64,000 bases of DNA from Nemophila menziesii (taxonomy: Eukaryota > Streptophyta > Magnoliopsida > Boraginales > Hydrophyllaceae), in assembly GCA_029959085.1 (NCBI GenBank), contig JARWIR010000021.1, positions 20,547,620-20,611,619 on the forward strand, read 5' to 3'. Below the pieces are notes generated by a model. The model made no database searches and had not been told where the DNA came from. It was given only the letters and a program-made list of their open reading frames with translations. The position numbers and the translations under genes were made by a program. How positions within the stretch are numbered: the first letter of the stretch is position 1; each line of letters begins with the position of its first letter. Of the stretch, positions 33,762-47,085 are shown one piece after another.

Positions 33762-36220
33762 ATACACCAAAAGTAGTTAGAACATGTATATATGTAAGAT
33801 AATTTATCAATTACGTGTTCATTTTGATAACATAATAGAATATTACTACATGTTTCTTTTACCAATGTTAACTAATTTGTAACCGCTTTAACTCGAAACT
33901 AACACGAACTCATCCCATGTTTGAATTTTTTAAATTACCTTAGGGTTAGTTCAACTAATATACTTCATGTGTCCAACAATTATTTCTTTTTAACTTTTCA
34001 CAGAAATTAAGAAAACACAATAACTACATTCACCATTACTAAAATACCTCACATAAAATATATATTTTTTGTAAATATTCATTAAAAACATAAATTTAAA
34101 TAACTTAATATAGGTAATAGTGGAAAAAGTTTGGAAAAACTGTCTTTAGATTCTTAGTGTTCAAATAGATTGATTGATGTCTGATTTGAGGGATCCATCT
34201 CCAATATCCCATTGAATGGAAGCAATGGTTAGTCACCCACGGGTGGGGCTCCTACAAGTAACTAACTAAGGATCAAGTTATTCTCTGGCTAAATCTATTC
34301 AATAAAATTCCAAATGAATAGCGAAGATATATTTCCTTTTTTTAAACATGGGTATATATAGGAGTTCAATAAAACCCATTTACATATAGAGACATTTTGT
34401 TGTATGATGGAGTTCTACCGTGAGGGAATACCCTCGGGTCCTCGTAAGGAATTTCATACAGTTGAAAATAGTCAATTCTATCATAAATGAGGCGCAGCGG
34501 TCTTTATTGGGTGAAGGCTACAATAGTCATGTGGATTATTTGGTCTTGGCCTAAAAATTCTTGTATACTAGTTACTTTCTATCTTGTTAACTTCGATCAT
34601 TTTTATGCCTTGTACTAGGTTGGTCAAGTTGCCGATGAATAATTATTATCTTTCTTTTTTGTTAACAGGCCTTCGCGTTAACGTGGCTCCCCTTATCTTG
34701 TGCTCTCTTTAGTTTTGAATGGTGTCAAATTCCTTATGTATCGCAAACTCGTATTTGATAGAGAATTAAGATTGGATTCTATACCTCATAATTTAGGGAT
34801 ACTATTTAATCATCCGGAAAATATATTTTCATGTATGTAACCTATTTTATTTGAGGTTAACGTAGGTCCTCATTTTGTTCATGGGGATTTATGATCTGAC
34901 TTGCATTTTATGGTGGTTGAGTTGAAGCTGATGAAAAATAAATCTAGTCATCTTCCCTTCTTTTTTTAGCCCCATCTACCTTGATTCTTCAATTACTTTC
35001 TTCATCTCCATTGGTTTTAAGGTCAGTATGTGTCGTTCAAATGTCTGATATGCACATAGTTGATTATACTTATATAAATATCGACTAAAGACTAGGCCTT
35101 GCGTGTTGTTTGTGCTTCGAATAAAATTTCATACTCATCAAATTTAAGTCTCAGTATAGTAATCTCGTAGATGTTTATGGTTTTGATATTGTCTTTTCAC
35201 GAGTATATATGTGAGTACTTTAATAAGGTGGGTTGTGAGTACCATTGTTAAAATAAATTTTTAGAGGGGCAAATAATTTTTTATGTGAGTACCAATGCAT
35301 CCTTTACAGAGTATCCTAAATGATACTGATCATTCCTTGTAGAATTTTTCATTTTCACCTGATTTAATGTCATTGAATATTAAGCATAGATTTATTATAT
35401 CCACAAGCAGAACGACTTAATAATCATACATCATACAACATGATGTCTCATTATTTTTAGAGTGAAAAGCCATATGATTTTCCCATAACACACTTGGAAG
35501 TATGTCAGATCATTTTGTATGATATCGGCTGGTCTTTGCACAATGTCCTTAGATGATTGTCCTCTAAAGTAGTCGAACATAAATTGAGTAAAACTGTTGG
35601 TCATGATTAAATATGAGATTTCAAAACGAAGCGATATATTATAAAAAATATAGTTTCATGCTTATCGTGCAGTGATGGTTGACGCGATTTTGGCTGCAAT
35701 CTACATGTTAAGGTAATACAAGGATATTTAGATATATGCGTATTGGTCATGTCTTGTAGGATAGTGTCGGATGATGTCTAACCCCTTTTTGTATAAAGCC
35801 AATGGACTTGACAACGAGGTTATTTTTTGTTGTGGGTTATCTGTTTGTCTGTTTTATCTCTTTAAAATATCTTGTAAGTCCGTACCCATTCCCATGATTC
35901 GCTCATCCTAGATGGATACAAATATCCTTGTTGAACTAACTTCTTTTACACCGAAAGATACATGACACGTTATTGTTTCATACTTGGTCGTGTATCTTAT
36001 CCAGCATTTCATGCCTTCCTCCTTTCTACACATGACAATAATGGTCGTTCATAAAACAATTTCTATAATTCTATCACCGTCAAAAAAATTATCCTAACAG
36101 GGATATTAATTAATTAGACTTTTTATTATAGTCGTGTAACGTTCCCTCTTCGAGACACTAATTGTTTAATAACTCTATATAGCTTTGTCGATCTTTTATT
36201 AGATGTACCTGCTTCGTAGA
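33762..36220. other. Unit C left part, no confident gene
   Basis: Homologous to the left parts of the other units. Short open stretches only. Confidence 0.4.
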
Positions 36221-38155
36221 CTATGTTAGTTGAGTTGGTATTTGGTGAAACCTGTAGTAACCTTCTTTTTCACCAAGATCCGAGCTCGAATCGGGGAATG
36301 TTTTCTTTTGTCTCATAACAAGTATGATTTTGATGGCTTCAAACATTACTAATATGTCATTTGTCATGGTATGATACACAGATATCCCATTATTCCTAGC
36401 TAGATAAGATTTAACCATATTCTTGGCCAAAATTTGAGAATCCTTTAATATATCAAATATTTTTTATAACCTCATGACAGCTTGGACTATGACCAGTTGG
36501 GCTTAATAATTGACATCACTATTTGTGGCTTCGAAATTCCATCTAAAAACAAAGCAAAATTCTCAATATTTCTATTAATGAGTACCAATCCTGCTATAAT
36601 TCTTTTTTGACTCTCTATTTACCTTTATACTCCAACTTATAGTGTCATTTTCTTCTAAAACTTTTTTGGGATTATTAGGTATAGTGCCAACTATGTTTAT
36701 GTCGACCAATGTATATGGCTTAATGCCTAATTGGACCTTTAAGGTGATGGCAATTCAGTAAGATTGATTGAAAATTTTACAAGTAATCCCAAAGCTTAAG
36801 TTTTTAGAAGATTTGCTTTAGTGTAAGGTCGGCAGTATTCTGATTAGATGCGCATCAGAGTAGGGCTTCAGTTTCTGTTATAAATGTTCAAGGGATATGT
36901 CAATCTTTTTGATCGTCCAATATCTTCCCTAGGAACTTTGTAGTTTCTAACTAACGTAATACACATGTTGCTTGTCATAAAATTGACATAAAAGGATGAT
37001 GATATTCGTAGTTATTACATGACAAGTACAAAGGCAATATTTCTCCTACCATTGTTATTGTTAATATAGGTGATGAACTAATGTAATATTTTTAGTTTGA
37101 ATACATCTTCCTATATAACTCGGTCCATTAGAAGTTATTTTGTTATCGAAAGGTTTTTAACCACACTAACCATATCTGATTTGGATATGAAACAAATTAA
37201 GTTTGCTACCAACCTCGTAAATGATTGAACTTGGTTTATTGTTTGAGGTTAATTATGTTGAGGATCGCTAGTATCTTGTTAGAATTACCCTTGACTCTCA
37301 ATGGATAAACATGAATCCTAAGAATGTTCCAAAAGTTACCCTAGAGATGCACTTATCCGTCCTGAGTCAAGTCCCTCACTTCTCATCACGACAAATGACT
37401 CGATTAAATCAGGTAGGTGATCAACGAGCACATTAAACATATTTTTAATGCACAGTTTTCTTTTTAAGCATGATCTAAGTCTCAAAGATTCGGTTAACAA
37501 TTTGTTGATATGTTGAATCAACATTCTTTATTTTAATGACAAAACTTTGTAGGATTAAAGATCTTTCTTTGCTATAAAGGCGATATTTTACTCGTCCTCC
37601 TCGGCATCATATTTTAATTGTAGCTTTTGACATATACATGAAGGGTAATGAAGGATGACCAAACATTGGTTTTATGATCTTGTTTTGTCTTTAAGAGGAG
37701 AAATTTGTCCATTGAGCACAATCGATTAAGGTTAGGAGAAACTAAAAAATTCCTCCATGAGCTATTTTGTAAGCTCAACGAGTATAGAGTTGGCGCTCCA
37801 TCATGGATAGTGGGCATCCAAAAAATTGTGGGATTTTAATATTTGGGTTACCTCTTCTCGGATGACAATTTTTTTTTCGTCCAACAAGTTCCTATTATAT
37901 TGAGTGACGGGGTTGATGTCTAGATCGATAGTGTTCGCCATTATTTGCTTCGACCAGGAGGAGGTCATCTTGGAGAGTGTTTCGAAAATGTTTAGATAAG
38001 TATCGCGAACGAAAAGTGAGGCAAATGCTGTTATCGAATCTTATAGAGAACTATCAAACCCTAGTATTGAATCAACTAGTATTATGTCATATTTGTCTAA
38101 AGTATTTTTGACCTCTTCAGCCCGACCAAGCTTGGTAGAATTTTGTTCTACATGT
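36221..38155 (-). pseudogene. Unidentified minus-strand coding relic, unit C
   Basis: Open blocks at 36430-36221 (AKNMVKSYLARNNGISVYHT), 37524-37336 (62 codons, includes VDHLPDLIESFVVMRSEGL) and 37817-37614. The block at 37524-37336 is open here but broken in A and B, and the blocks lie in the same order as in A. This suggests one ancestral protein longer than any surviving block. Family unknown. Confidence 0.5.
37084..37086. other. Empty Harbinger target site TAA in unit C
   Basis: The sequence AATG-TAA-TATTTTTAG contains one TAA exactly where units B and E carry TAA-element-TAA. Unit A has AAAGTATTATTTTTAG at the same place (13477-13492), also without an element. Confidence 0.93.
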
Positions 38156-39536
38156 GACAAAATTTTAATTCTTTACTTAAGAATATATATTTTTTCAATC
38201 TCTTTGTTCTAGAAAAAGGAAGGGTGTATTTCTAGGTTAAACATGTTAAATGAAACTTCTCACTCTGTAATGTTTCACTTGGACTAGTTAATATAAGATT
38301 TGTCTCCTTGAGAAAGCACTATGAATACAAGGATGAGTGAGTAAGGAATATAAGATTTATGTTTTATTTCTATTAGAATTTTTTTTATCATTTTAGCTAG
38401 GTGTGACTTGCGTAACTGCTAACTTGGCCAAAGGTGGTGGATATAGTTTAATTCACAACATATCCAAAATAACTAATCATATAAAGAAATAAAATCTAAA
38501 TTTTTTTGATTATAAATATTATTTTAAATTAAATTAATCAATACATATTAATAAGTAATATACCTAATGCTAGACCATATGATCTAATCATATTGTTTTC
38601 TTCCTTCTCACATATAAAGAGAATATAGGCTGATGTGTCCTAAAATATTCGCCTAAACCCCATAAAATAATTAAATAATATTTTTATTTAAAAAACCAGT
38701 ATTAATATTATCTAAATACATACATATCTCTTTATCATTAGCATCTCTATCCAACCCTAATTCCTCTCATGCGCCACTATTTTCTTTTACTATCTCCAAC
38801 CTCTAACATATTCATCAATCTCATCTTCTCCCTTAGTATTTTATTTTTTAAATATGTTACATTCATCCTATTTTTTACAATCTCATCATCTTCCTACATT
38901 CAATATCATGTTTTACCAATTACGGGTCCATATCTCCATTCTACTAACAAAATGTAATCATCGCATCTCCTCTCAGATTGGTGTTCATGACATTTCATGT
39001 AAGTATTTGTTGGCATCCTTAATTTTTAAAATAATATTGATTTCTTCTTCAGTGATCTTTGTAAAAATAATTATTTTTTACCAAAATTTGTACCTAACAA
39101 TTCTTTTATATATTATAAGCTCCTTCATTTAAAATTTATAATTTATAAGATGATTTTTTAAGTATATATTCAGAAGTTATGTAGATTTTAATTTTTTCAA
39201 ACCTGTTTTGAAAAATTATAATAAGACTAATCGAGACTCAGTCATCTTATTGCATAAGTTGTAACTCTTTCTAATGCTAAAAATTGCACAATGTAATGTA
39301 TGTTTAATTTTTTGGTCAAAATATTTTGTTTTAATAAGATAAACTGAATTATAACAGTACAAATAAAAAACTGTATAAGAAAAGAAACAAACCAATATAG
39401 AAAATAAAACAAATAAAAAGAAAACACTATAAGAAAGAACCAATGAACTTATCTTATGTCACATTTTTTGTAGAGTTTTGATAGGAATATGACACTTTTG
39501 TGCAAAGATTTATCATTTCCATTTATCATATAACAG

Positions 39537-40356
39537 GTTATTGACATAGCTAAAGGACAAGAAAGAGTTGTTATCTCACTGGTAAATGAAGTAAATAGTG
39601 ACTCTCCACCTTCATTTCATTACATACCTCAAAACGCACTATTTCAAAACGCGTATGTAAGTTACTCTTTAGCTCGCATAGGAGATAATAACTTTTGCTC
39701 AGCTTGTTCTGGTGATTAATAATCAATTTCAACACGTTGTGCTTGTCCACATGAAATGGGGGGAGATTTCGCGTACACACCTGAAGGACTTGTAAAGGAG
39801 GAGTATCTTAAGGAGTTTATCTCAATGAACCGTGACCCTAAAAACATTGCCAGTTCTTTTGTAAAGTATGCTCTCTCGAAAGGTAAATAACTGAGGATTC
39901 TATCGAACTTTGTAAAGGGAATTTAGTTAGGAAGTTTATAAAAGAATGTTGGTTAATATGTGGCTGTAATAAACAATGTGGTAATCGCGTTGTGCAACAT
40001 GGAATTACCCAGAAGTTATAGGTAATATGTACATTTTGTTGTAACTATACTATTCTCTAACTCATTTACTAATTTTATTATGTTTGTGTGTTTCATTTCA
40101 GGTGTTTATGACATCTGGAAGAAAAGGATGGGGGCTAGTAATCAAGCCACCACCAAGTCGATCTGCAGGTCACCAACTAGGCCTAGTGGCAATAATATAT
40201 GAGCCAATTAATCAAGCCACAGCCTACGCTCATCTGAATGGTCATGCATATCATTTAAAGAATGCTACTAGGCCTAAGAAGGATCACATAAGGATGATGT
40301 TTTCCAAACACAAACGAAAAAACATTGGCGTCCAGCAAAGCTCAAGCCAATTGTAA
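39537..40356 (+). pseudogene. SUVR-like pre-SET fragment fused to unrelated sequence, unit C
   Basis: Exon 1 is 39537-40021 and exon 2 starts at 40102. The ancestral NALFQNAYVSYSLARIGDNN and the ancestral-looking EMGGDFAYTPEG (frame kept, unlike B) are present. Two stops (GAT TAA TAA) at 39716-39721, a base loss near 39840 and other changes break it, and the donor context has become TTATAG|GTAATA. Exon 2 reads VFMTSGRKGWGLVIKPPPSR and continues open to TAA at 40354-40356. No SET domain. Confidence 0.85.
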
Positions 40357-41776
40357 CACAACCAATGGCCCAGTCAACCATTTCTCTTTCTTCCTTGGTT
40401 CAAACCATCATCGTACTCCTTCTGTCTACAACACTGTGAATTTGGCTAGATAAATGGTGATGTAAATAGGTCTCCACCCTTAATATGTACTTTTCCTCAA
40501 CTATATATAAGATCTGATTACATAAAAGGTATTAGCATGGAATATGGTATGCATGTAATATGATAAAATAAATACAAATAATATTAACACATCAAACTAT
40601 AAATTATAAGAATAGTTTATTCAAGAGTCTTTAAAATTATGGTTAAATTATATGTTGTATAAGAGTACCATTTTCTTACACTAAGTTAGACACCATGTTT
40701 CTTCTTATGTAGCATTCTTTGTTTGTCTGAACTTAAGTTACTTTCTATTGTAAAGGGACATTATTTAAGCCATCCATTTAATTCATGAAAACATATCAAA
40801 ATATTTTAGATGTATCCCAATTAATATAGATTTTTTTGGGTGAAATCGTTCCTTACTTAACTATGGGTCCCTAACTAGTAATGCATGCTATAAGAAATGA
40901 CTAATAAATATGTTAAGAGTTAATATATGGACAACAATTGAACAAAAAAATATGAATTACAATCCTAAATATATTAGTCCATTCTTTCTAATAAAAAAAA
41001 ATTAAGATTTTACTTTTTAAAAACGTAAGAGTTTTTTGAGTCGAAGTAAAGCAAAAATGTAAGTGTTTCCCGAGTTAAAGTAAAGCAAAACCACATCTCT
41101 ATAAAAATCAACAAAAACCATTAAACACATTTATAAACAAACCTATAACAATTTTTTGATAAAATAGTAGAAAGAAAAATATAACATGTATAATTAATGT
41201 ACAAAATCACCTTAATACGAATCAGCGTCCTTGTTCATGACTGGAGGCTCGATCTATTTATATGTTTCTTTAAGATACAAGAATAAGAGAAGAAACTTGC
41301 GCATTTAATTTCAAACTTACTGATATATTTCTCGTTAATTCTCAATTTGGTTTCCCTAATGATACTCTTTGTATATGACACGTCTTTTTATATTTCATTT
41401 TGATACAATCACTCTCGACTCTTAATTGGTCTCATGTTAGTGCTAAAATACGTGTCTTTTTGACTAATAAATCTTTATACAATTAATACTTATTCTTAAA
41501 AAACAATTTTACTTTTCTTTCAAACATATCATATCTCTTATATAACAATGAAAAAAAATTCTACAAGAGTTCCATTTTCGACGAAAGAGAAAATCCTTAT
41601 TTGCGTCGCAAATTATTTGTTGGGACATAGTTTAAGCATTTAACTAGATTTTTTTTTATTAAACTAGATTGTTGAATTTAATATTCAAACTTTGTTTGTT
41701 TACATTATCAAACAAGTATTTTCAAAACCAACTAAAATTGTTGAACTTATAATTTTATAGTGAAGAAACACAGTCT
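40357..41776. other. Unit C right part, non-coding, truncated
   Basis: Homologous to 16857-18170 of unit A, with a short internal deletion near 41650-41675. The (AT)n locus lies beyond the break and is missing. Confidence 0.5.
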
Positions 41777-42077
41777 AATAAATGTAAGTAGATAGTGGCT
41801 TAAATATAATAAAAATAATAGGAGAGAGAAACCAAATGGTTGACAAGGATACTAAAAATAAATATTATTTAAAAAAAATGGGAAGAGTTTATTAAGTTCC
41901 TTGCACAGATAACTCTGTTAATTTTGGGAGAAGTTTATTATACTCTCTTTAAATTTATATTAGTTTTATGTTGTATGCTAGTTCTTTTAAATTATCTTGC
42001 TACCCCATTTTTTATTAATGTGGTTTTAAATTGAAAAAACTGTTAGCACTCCCTTGAGATATATAATTGATTCCCAT

Positions 42078-42470
42078 TTAGAAAAATTGTGTTACTATAG
42101 TTTTTTTTGTATCATTAAGGGATTCTTGGAACGGACATAATCCAGTAAAGTTGGGTAATTTCAACGATTTACGAATAAGTTCAATAGAAAAAGGAACTAC
42201 CTTTTTGCGAATTTCAATTGCTTCACCGGAGATAGCTAATCCTTCATAGAATTCTCGCACCAAGGTAGGAATAAACTCAAGCTTCCTTTCTCTCAATTCT
42301 TTCCAACCAAACTTGTCACAAGCAACAACATATTCTTTATAAGCATTACTCATAATACCCTTAGGAAAGTCCATCTCCTCACCAAACTTCAAAAATTCAA
42401 TTCTATCACGAACTTGATCATTCCAAGAAGTGTAAACCCTCTTTGGCTTGTGAGCTTGTACCCTGTTATG
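42078..42470 (-). pseudogene. Putative plant transposon protein domain fragment (PF20167-like)
   Basis: Open minus-strand frame from about 42470: AHKPKRVYTSWNDQVRDRIE, MDFPKGIMSNAYKEYVVACD, FIPTLVREFYEGLAISGEAI, VPFSIELIRKSLKLPN. The FIPxLVREFY...V.FS.E.I pattern is that of the uncharacterised plant transposon-associated domain found in many retroelement-derived proteins. A further stretch upstream (42590-42485, LLDDCFDDVYYVVESQQK) may belong to it in another frame. Only the N-terminal part is present. Domain call by eye. Confidence 0.6.
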
Positions 42471-42587
42471 TGAACCTACATAATTTCTGTTGTGACTCTA
42501 CAACATAATATACATCATCAAAACAATCGTCCAATAGAAATCTACGAAGAATTTTAGCTACATGAGCTTCATTTGCATTTGAGAAAA

Positions 42588-44086
42588 TGTGTGATAGGTC
42601 CCTGTTTGTGATATAATAGTCTAGGTTGGAGACATCATTTTAGGTGTATTTGATTGATTAATAATATATTTTTATTTTTATTTGTATTTTGATATATTCT
42701 TATTTCTTGTCTTGATTTGATGAATTATTATTTTTAGAGCATATTTGGTTTAATTTGTGTGTTAATTTGAAGTTTTAAAGATATATGGAATATAATTAGA
42801 TGCCAAATCAATTCTAAAGATATAAGGAAAGAAGATTTGGAAGGAATCAAGAGATAAAAGGAAGTGGAGATAAAATAGGAAAGGAAAAACTGCCAAGTAA
42901 ATCTGAAATTTTGCACCTACTTCCATTAAAGTGAAGATAACTTAAAATCGGCTAGGAATTTGGAAGATCATTCAAATGAGTAAATGTATATATTTTCGTT
43001 GCGGTCGTTTCGATATAAAGTAGGAGAAATTTGGATCAATAACGAAGAAGATATGATCAAAACAATTACCAGTGATTATCCTCTCCGATATTTTAGGAAA
43101 CGAATTTGAGTTACAATTGGACTCAAATAACTTGCTTTCTACTCCAAGATTTCGACCTAGGGTCTTCTTAACACCTATAAATACATCATCTAATCATTTT
43201 AAATATGTCATTGTCTCTCCTTTACTAGTCCTTAATATTAATCCTCATATAAGTCATTCAGTAGAAGCTAGTTGATGGTATGTATCTTTATTTTAGTTTA
43301 TTTCTTGTTAGCCAGAAATAATATTTCATAACTTGGGTTTTGCATATGTATTCGTATTTTCTTCTATCTAAGTTTAATTGGGAAAACCTTTTTAAATTGG
43401 TTCTAACTTCTTAACCATATATTTGGTTTATGTACTTTGATTTATTACAAGTCTTAATCTTGATCACGTTAGCATTGTATTAATAGTAGCTAGATGGTCA
43501 CCCAAAAGGGTGTCTAATTATTGAAACATCCCATAAGCGTCTAGTGTGCGGTAGTGATCCGGAAGGGCTTGCCTAACTAGATATCCATTAGGGTTTAAGA
43601 TTTAATCACCGATCATTGCGCAGGGTCCCCTTACTCAAGTCCCCTGGTAATTGTTAGGTCGCCACCTAAGTCCACCCAGAACGGAGTTAGGAAGAATATA
43701 GAATCCTGGCTACTTATCTAAGAGCTTTAATCATCCTTATTAAATAGTAGAAGAAATAGAAGGATTAGTTCATAATAGCAAAACCTGAGATATACTCTCT
43801 CATCTTATTCTTACATCTTTTAATTTATTGTCTTTAGTTTAAATTATTCATTATTTACTCAATCAATCATTCATATTTACTTTTCTTGTCTTTAAATTCA
43901 TTGATCTAATTATTATTACGCTTTTCGGTTAATCCATTCGTATAACACACTAAGTCCCTGAGAACGAATCTGTACTTATCATTAAAACTTGTGAACGACC
44001 TATGATACTTGCAGTGAGTACCGTGTTTAGGCTAGGGTTTTTATTTGCATCTTATTTATGCTTATTTTATCATGCCCTAGCCAACA
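42588..44086 (+). repeat. Candidate Athila-type LTR
   Basis: Starts TGTGTGATAGGTCCC and ends CCAACA, a few bases before a tRNA-type primer-binding site at 44096. The length of about 1.5 kb fits Athila LTRs. The left boundary is tentative because no second LTR is present for comparison. An open stretch of 67 codons within it (43072-43275) is probably chance. Confidence 0.5.
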
Positions 44087-44091
44087 CCAAG

Positions 44092-44113
44092 TTTTTGGCG
44101 CCTCTGCCGGGGA
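44092..44113 (+). other. Athila/Tat-type primer-binding site
   Basis: TTTTTGGCGCCTCTGCCGGG followed by GA differs by about one or two bases from the TGGCGCCGTTGCCGGGGA that plant Athila/Tat gypsy elements use, complementary to the 3' end of tRNA-Asp. It is diagnostic of this lineage. Confidence 0.85.
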
Positions 44114-44299
44114 CTTGTGTCTCATTAGCGTGTGGTTCTATTTTTAGTGTAGTAGTTTTTAGTTATTATTTTTTTTCAGATTTATGCTTTCTTTTTGTTT
44201 TTGTCTCTTTCAGGTCTTTTAGTGTATGCTCGAGAACCCCGAAGTGTTTTCAAGCCCTACAACAAATGCTTGAGAGAATAACGAGAGCAAAGAAAAGCC

Positions 44300-44980
44300 A
44301 TGTCACAAGAGGAGATTCCAATTCCACCACCAGGGGATAATCTTAATCTTAACAATAATCAGAATGACAATCAGCGTCAAGTATTTATCCCCTAGGTGTT
44401 ACCTAATCCTCGAGTACCACTACCAAGATATAACATGAATAATATACGTCAAGAACAAGATCTCCCAGGCTTGGGAGCACCTTTTTTAGTTCAACCTTTA
44501 GGTTATCATCCTCCAGAGATCCAAAACATAAAGTTCAGGCCCGGTCCGTTATGCTCAGTCAATTTACAAGCTTTGGACTCTATAGTGGTGCAGCAATGCA
44601 AGATCTGGTAATAGCAATTCAGAAGTTCATACATATTTGTGATGCCTATATTATTCCTGGCATTACACGCGAGCAACTTTATTATCACATGTTTTCGTTC
44701 TTTCTGACCGTCTCAGAGTCATTCTCGATAATAACACTCCCAAAGAAAAACTTTGAAGCCAACTCAGTAGCTTTCGAAATCCACGTGGCTTCTGCCTCTA
44801 ACACCGAATCTGCTCCAATTTTTCAAATTTTACTAGATACAAATTCACCATTAGAGTTTCTTACTACACAAACAATTGCAGCTCCTTTATCCGATAAAGT
44901 TGCATCACAATTAATTTTAAATTTATTTGGTGGTTGTTTTTTCTATTTGTCTATAAATTTGATTTTTGTTTAATATTTTC
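44300..44980 (+). pseudogene. Athila-type gag remnant
   Basis: From ATG 44300: MSQEEIPIPPPGDN, Asn-rich, a TAG at about 44394, then VPLPRYNMNN, LGYHPPEIQNIKF. A frame change near 44590 leads to MQDLVIAIQKFIHICDAYII and GITREQLYYHMFSFFLT. The pattern of a helix followed by F-x-F-S/L resembles the retrotransposon gag domain of Athila/Tat elements. Homology fades after about 44720 and no pol genes follow, so the element is truncated. Confidence 0.65.
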
Positions 44981-45055
44981 ACTAGTGTTTTTTTCATAGT
45001 TACTAATACTACTACCCGTAATTTATTTATCCAAAAAATTAAAGTCATTAGGGTT

Positions 45056-45690
45056 AGAATTTTATAATATTCTTTCTAAACTTCTATAGCTTTATTAATT
45101 ATATTTAAAGGGTCACATTTTTTTCCGTTATAAACAAAATTATGCCAATCTTTCCAAATTTGCCACATGAGCATACATATAAGTTCTAGAATCCTATCTT
45201 CCTTTTTAAATTTTTTGCAATATCTTGTACTTGTTTTAAAATCCATTGGTCTAACCTAGATGTAGAATCATAGTCATATTTTAAATTAAAAGGATTAGTA
45301 ACCATATACTTTAAGACCAATGGTATAGAAAAAGCATATGTTCTACTGTTTCAATATTATTATTGCAAATTTTATAAATATTATTGTTACTACATTTTCG
45401 GTTAAAAATATTTTCCTCATTTAATAAAAGATTTCTAACCGCTCTCCAAATGTAATTCCTAATTTTTTGTGGGGTTTCTATTTTCCAAATTAGTTTTCAA
45501 AGACTTCTGTCTCTAGTAGTAGATGTTGTTGGTTTGTTTCTATCATTAGTAATTTGATTTTTGATTTCCTCTTTTTTCAATTTATGATACGCTTCTTTGA
45601 CTGTATATGTACCATTTTTGAAAAAATCAATACATATTTGGTCTTTTTTTTATAATAGAACATTACATACTAACTACTACGATCTAACTT
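45056..45690 (-). pseudogene. LINE (L1-type) fragment, zf-RVT region
   Basis: On the minus strand: NGTYTVKEAYHKLKKEE, stop, KLIWKIETPQKIRNYIWRAV, NIETVEHMLF, stop, and MWQIWKDWHNFVYNGKK. This is the order of the zinc-binding domain after the reverse transcriptase in plant non-LTR retrotransposons (YTV...AY, W...PPKI..F.WR, E...H..F.C, WxIWxxRN). Two in-frame stops and a frame change are present, and RT and endonuclease are absent. It is a 5'-truncated, decayed copy. Confidence 0.85.
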
Positions 45691-45932
45691 AGAAAGACTA
45701 CTATAAGACTCAATACATATTTGGTCTTCACAATTTAATTTAGGTATTATTATTTTAGCTATTTTTAATGCAAGTTTTCTTGTTAAGCATGATCTAAGTC
45801 TCAAAGATTCGGTAAACAATTTGTTGATATGTTGAATCAACATTCTTTATTTTAATGACAAAACTTTGTAGGATTAAAGATCTTTCTTTGCTATAAAGGC
45901 GGTATTTTACCCGTCCTCCTCGGCATCATATT

Positions 45933-46479
45933 TTAATTGTAGCTTTTGACATATACATGAAGGGTAATGAAGGATGACCAAACATTGATTTTATGATCTT
46001 GTTTTGTCTTTAAGAGGAGAAAGTTGTCCTTTGAGCACAATCGATTAAGGTTAGGACAAACTAAAAATTTCCTCCATGAACTATTTTTAATGCTCAACGA
46101 GTATAGAGTTGGCGCTCCATCATGGATAGTGGGCATCCAAAATGTTGTGGGATTTTAATATTTGGGTTACCTCTTCCCGGATGACAATTTTATTTTCGTC
46201 CAACAAGTTCCTATTATATTGAGTGACGGGGTTGATGTCTAGATCGATAGTGTTCGCCATTATTTGCTTCGACCAGGAGGAGGTCATCTTGGAGAGTGTT
46301 TCGAAAATGTTTAGATAAGTATCGCAAACGAAAAGTGAGGCAAATGCTATTATCAAATCTTGTAGAGAACTATCAAACCCTCGTATTGAATCAACTAGTA
46401 TTATGTCATATTTCTCTAAAGTATTTTTGACCTCTTCAGCCCGACCAAGCTTGGTAGAATTTTCTTCTACATGTGACAA
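45933..46479 (-). pseudogene. Unidentified minus-strand coding relic, unit D
   Basis: The 119-codon block (46479-46120) and the 67-codon block (46136-45933) are both open, as in unit A. The 119-codon block differs from A at three residues, the 67-codon block at none. The rest of the relic lies left of the duplication breakpoint and is missing. Confidence 0.5.
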
Positions 46480-47076
46480 AATTTTAATTCTTTACTTAAT
46501 AATATATATTTTTTCAATCATTTTGTTCTAGAAAAAGGAAGGGTGTATTTCTAGGTTACACATGCTAAATGAAACTTCTCACTCTGTAATGTTTTACTTG
46601 GACTAGTTAATATAAGATTTTTCTCCTTGAGAAAGCACTATGAATACAAGGATGAGTGAGTAAGGAATATAAGATTTTATGTTTTATTTCTATTAGAAAT
46701 TTTTTTTGATCATTTTAGCTAGGTGTGACTTGCCTGACGTAACTGCTAACTGGGCCAAAGGTGATGGATATAGTTTAATTTACAACATATCCAAAATAAC
46801 TAATCATATAAAGAAATAAAATCTAATTTTTTTTTATTATAAATATTATTTTAAATTTAATTAATCAATACATATTAATAAGTAATATACCCAATGCTGG
46901 ACCATATGATCAAATCATATTGTTTTCTTCTTTCTCACATATAAAGAGAATATAGGCTAATGTGTCCTAAAATATTCGCCTAAAGCCCATCAAATAATTA
47001 AATAATATTTTTATTTAAAAAAACAATATTAATATTATCTAAATACATACATATCTTTATCATTAGCATCTCTATC

Positions 47077-47085
47077 AAACCCTAA
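47077..47085 (+). promoter_or_regulatory. Telo-box AAACCCTAA, unit D
   Basis: Same motif and context as in unit A. Confidence 0.4.

Larger units (their letters stand above)
33746..41776. repeat. Array unit C (truncated, no Harbinger)
   Basis: Restarts at the same TATAGTTTAAGAGTTT. It follows unit B without the Harbinger insertion and stops matching at about 41776 (CACAGTCTA), equivalent to about 18170 in unit A. It is the most diverged unit: its 67-codon block at 37817-37614 differs from that of unit A at 7 of 67 residues, whereas D is identical to A there. Confidence 0.9.
13838..45760. repeat. 31.9-kb segment duplicated downstream (first copy)
   Basis: Everything from 13838 recurs from 45761 at a starting offset of 31,923, growing to about 32,099 after indels inside the Harbinger. 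Open blocks match closely: 67 of 67 residues (14010-14213 and 45933-46136), 153 of 156 in the pre-SET block, 199 of 200 in the first transposase block and 136 of 136 at 29784 and 61880. Confidence 0.9.
41777..45760. other. Transposon mosaic between units C and D
   Basis: About 4 kb unrelated to the array units. It holds a minus-strand retroelement-associated frame (42078-42470), an Athila-type LTR/leader/gag remnant (42588-44980) and a LINE fragment (45056-45690, minus). It replaces the end of unit C and the first 4 kb of unit D. Confidence 0.8.
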
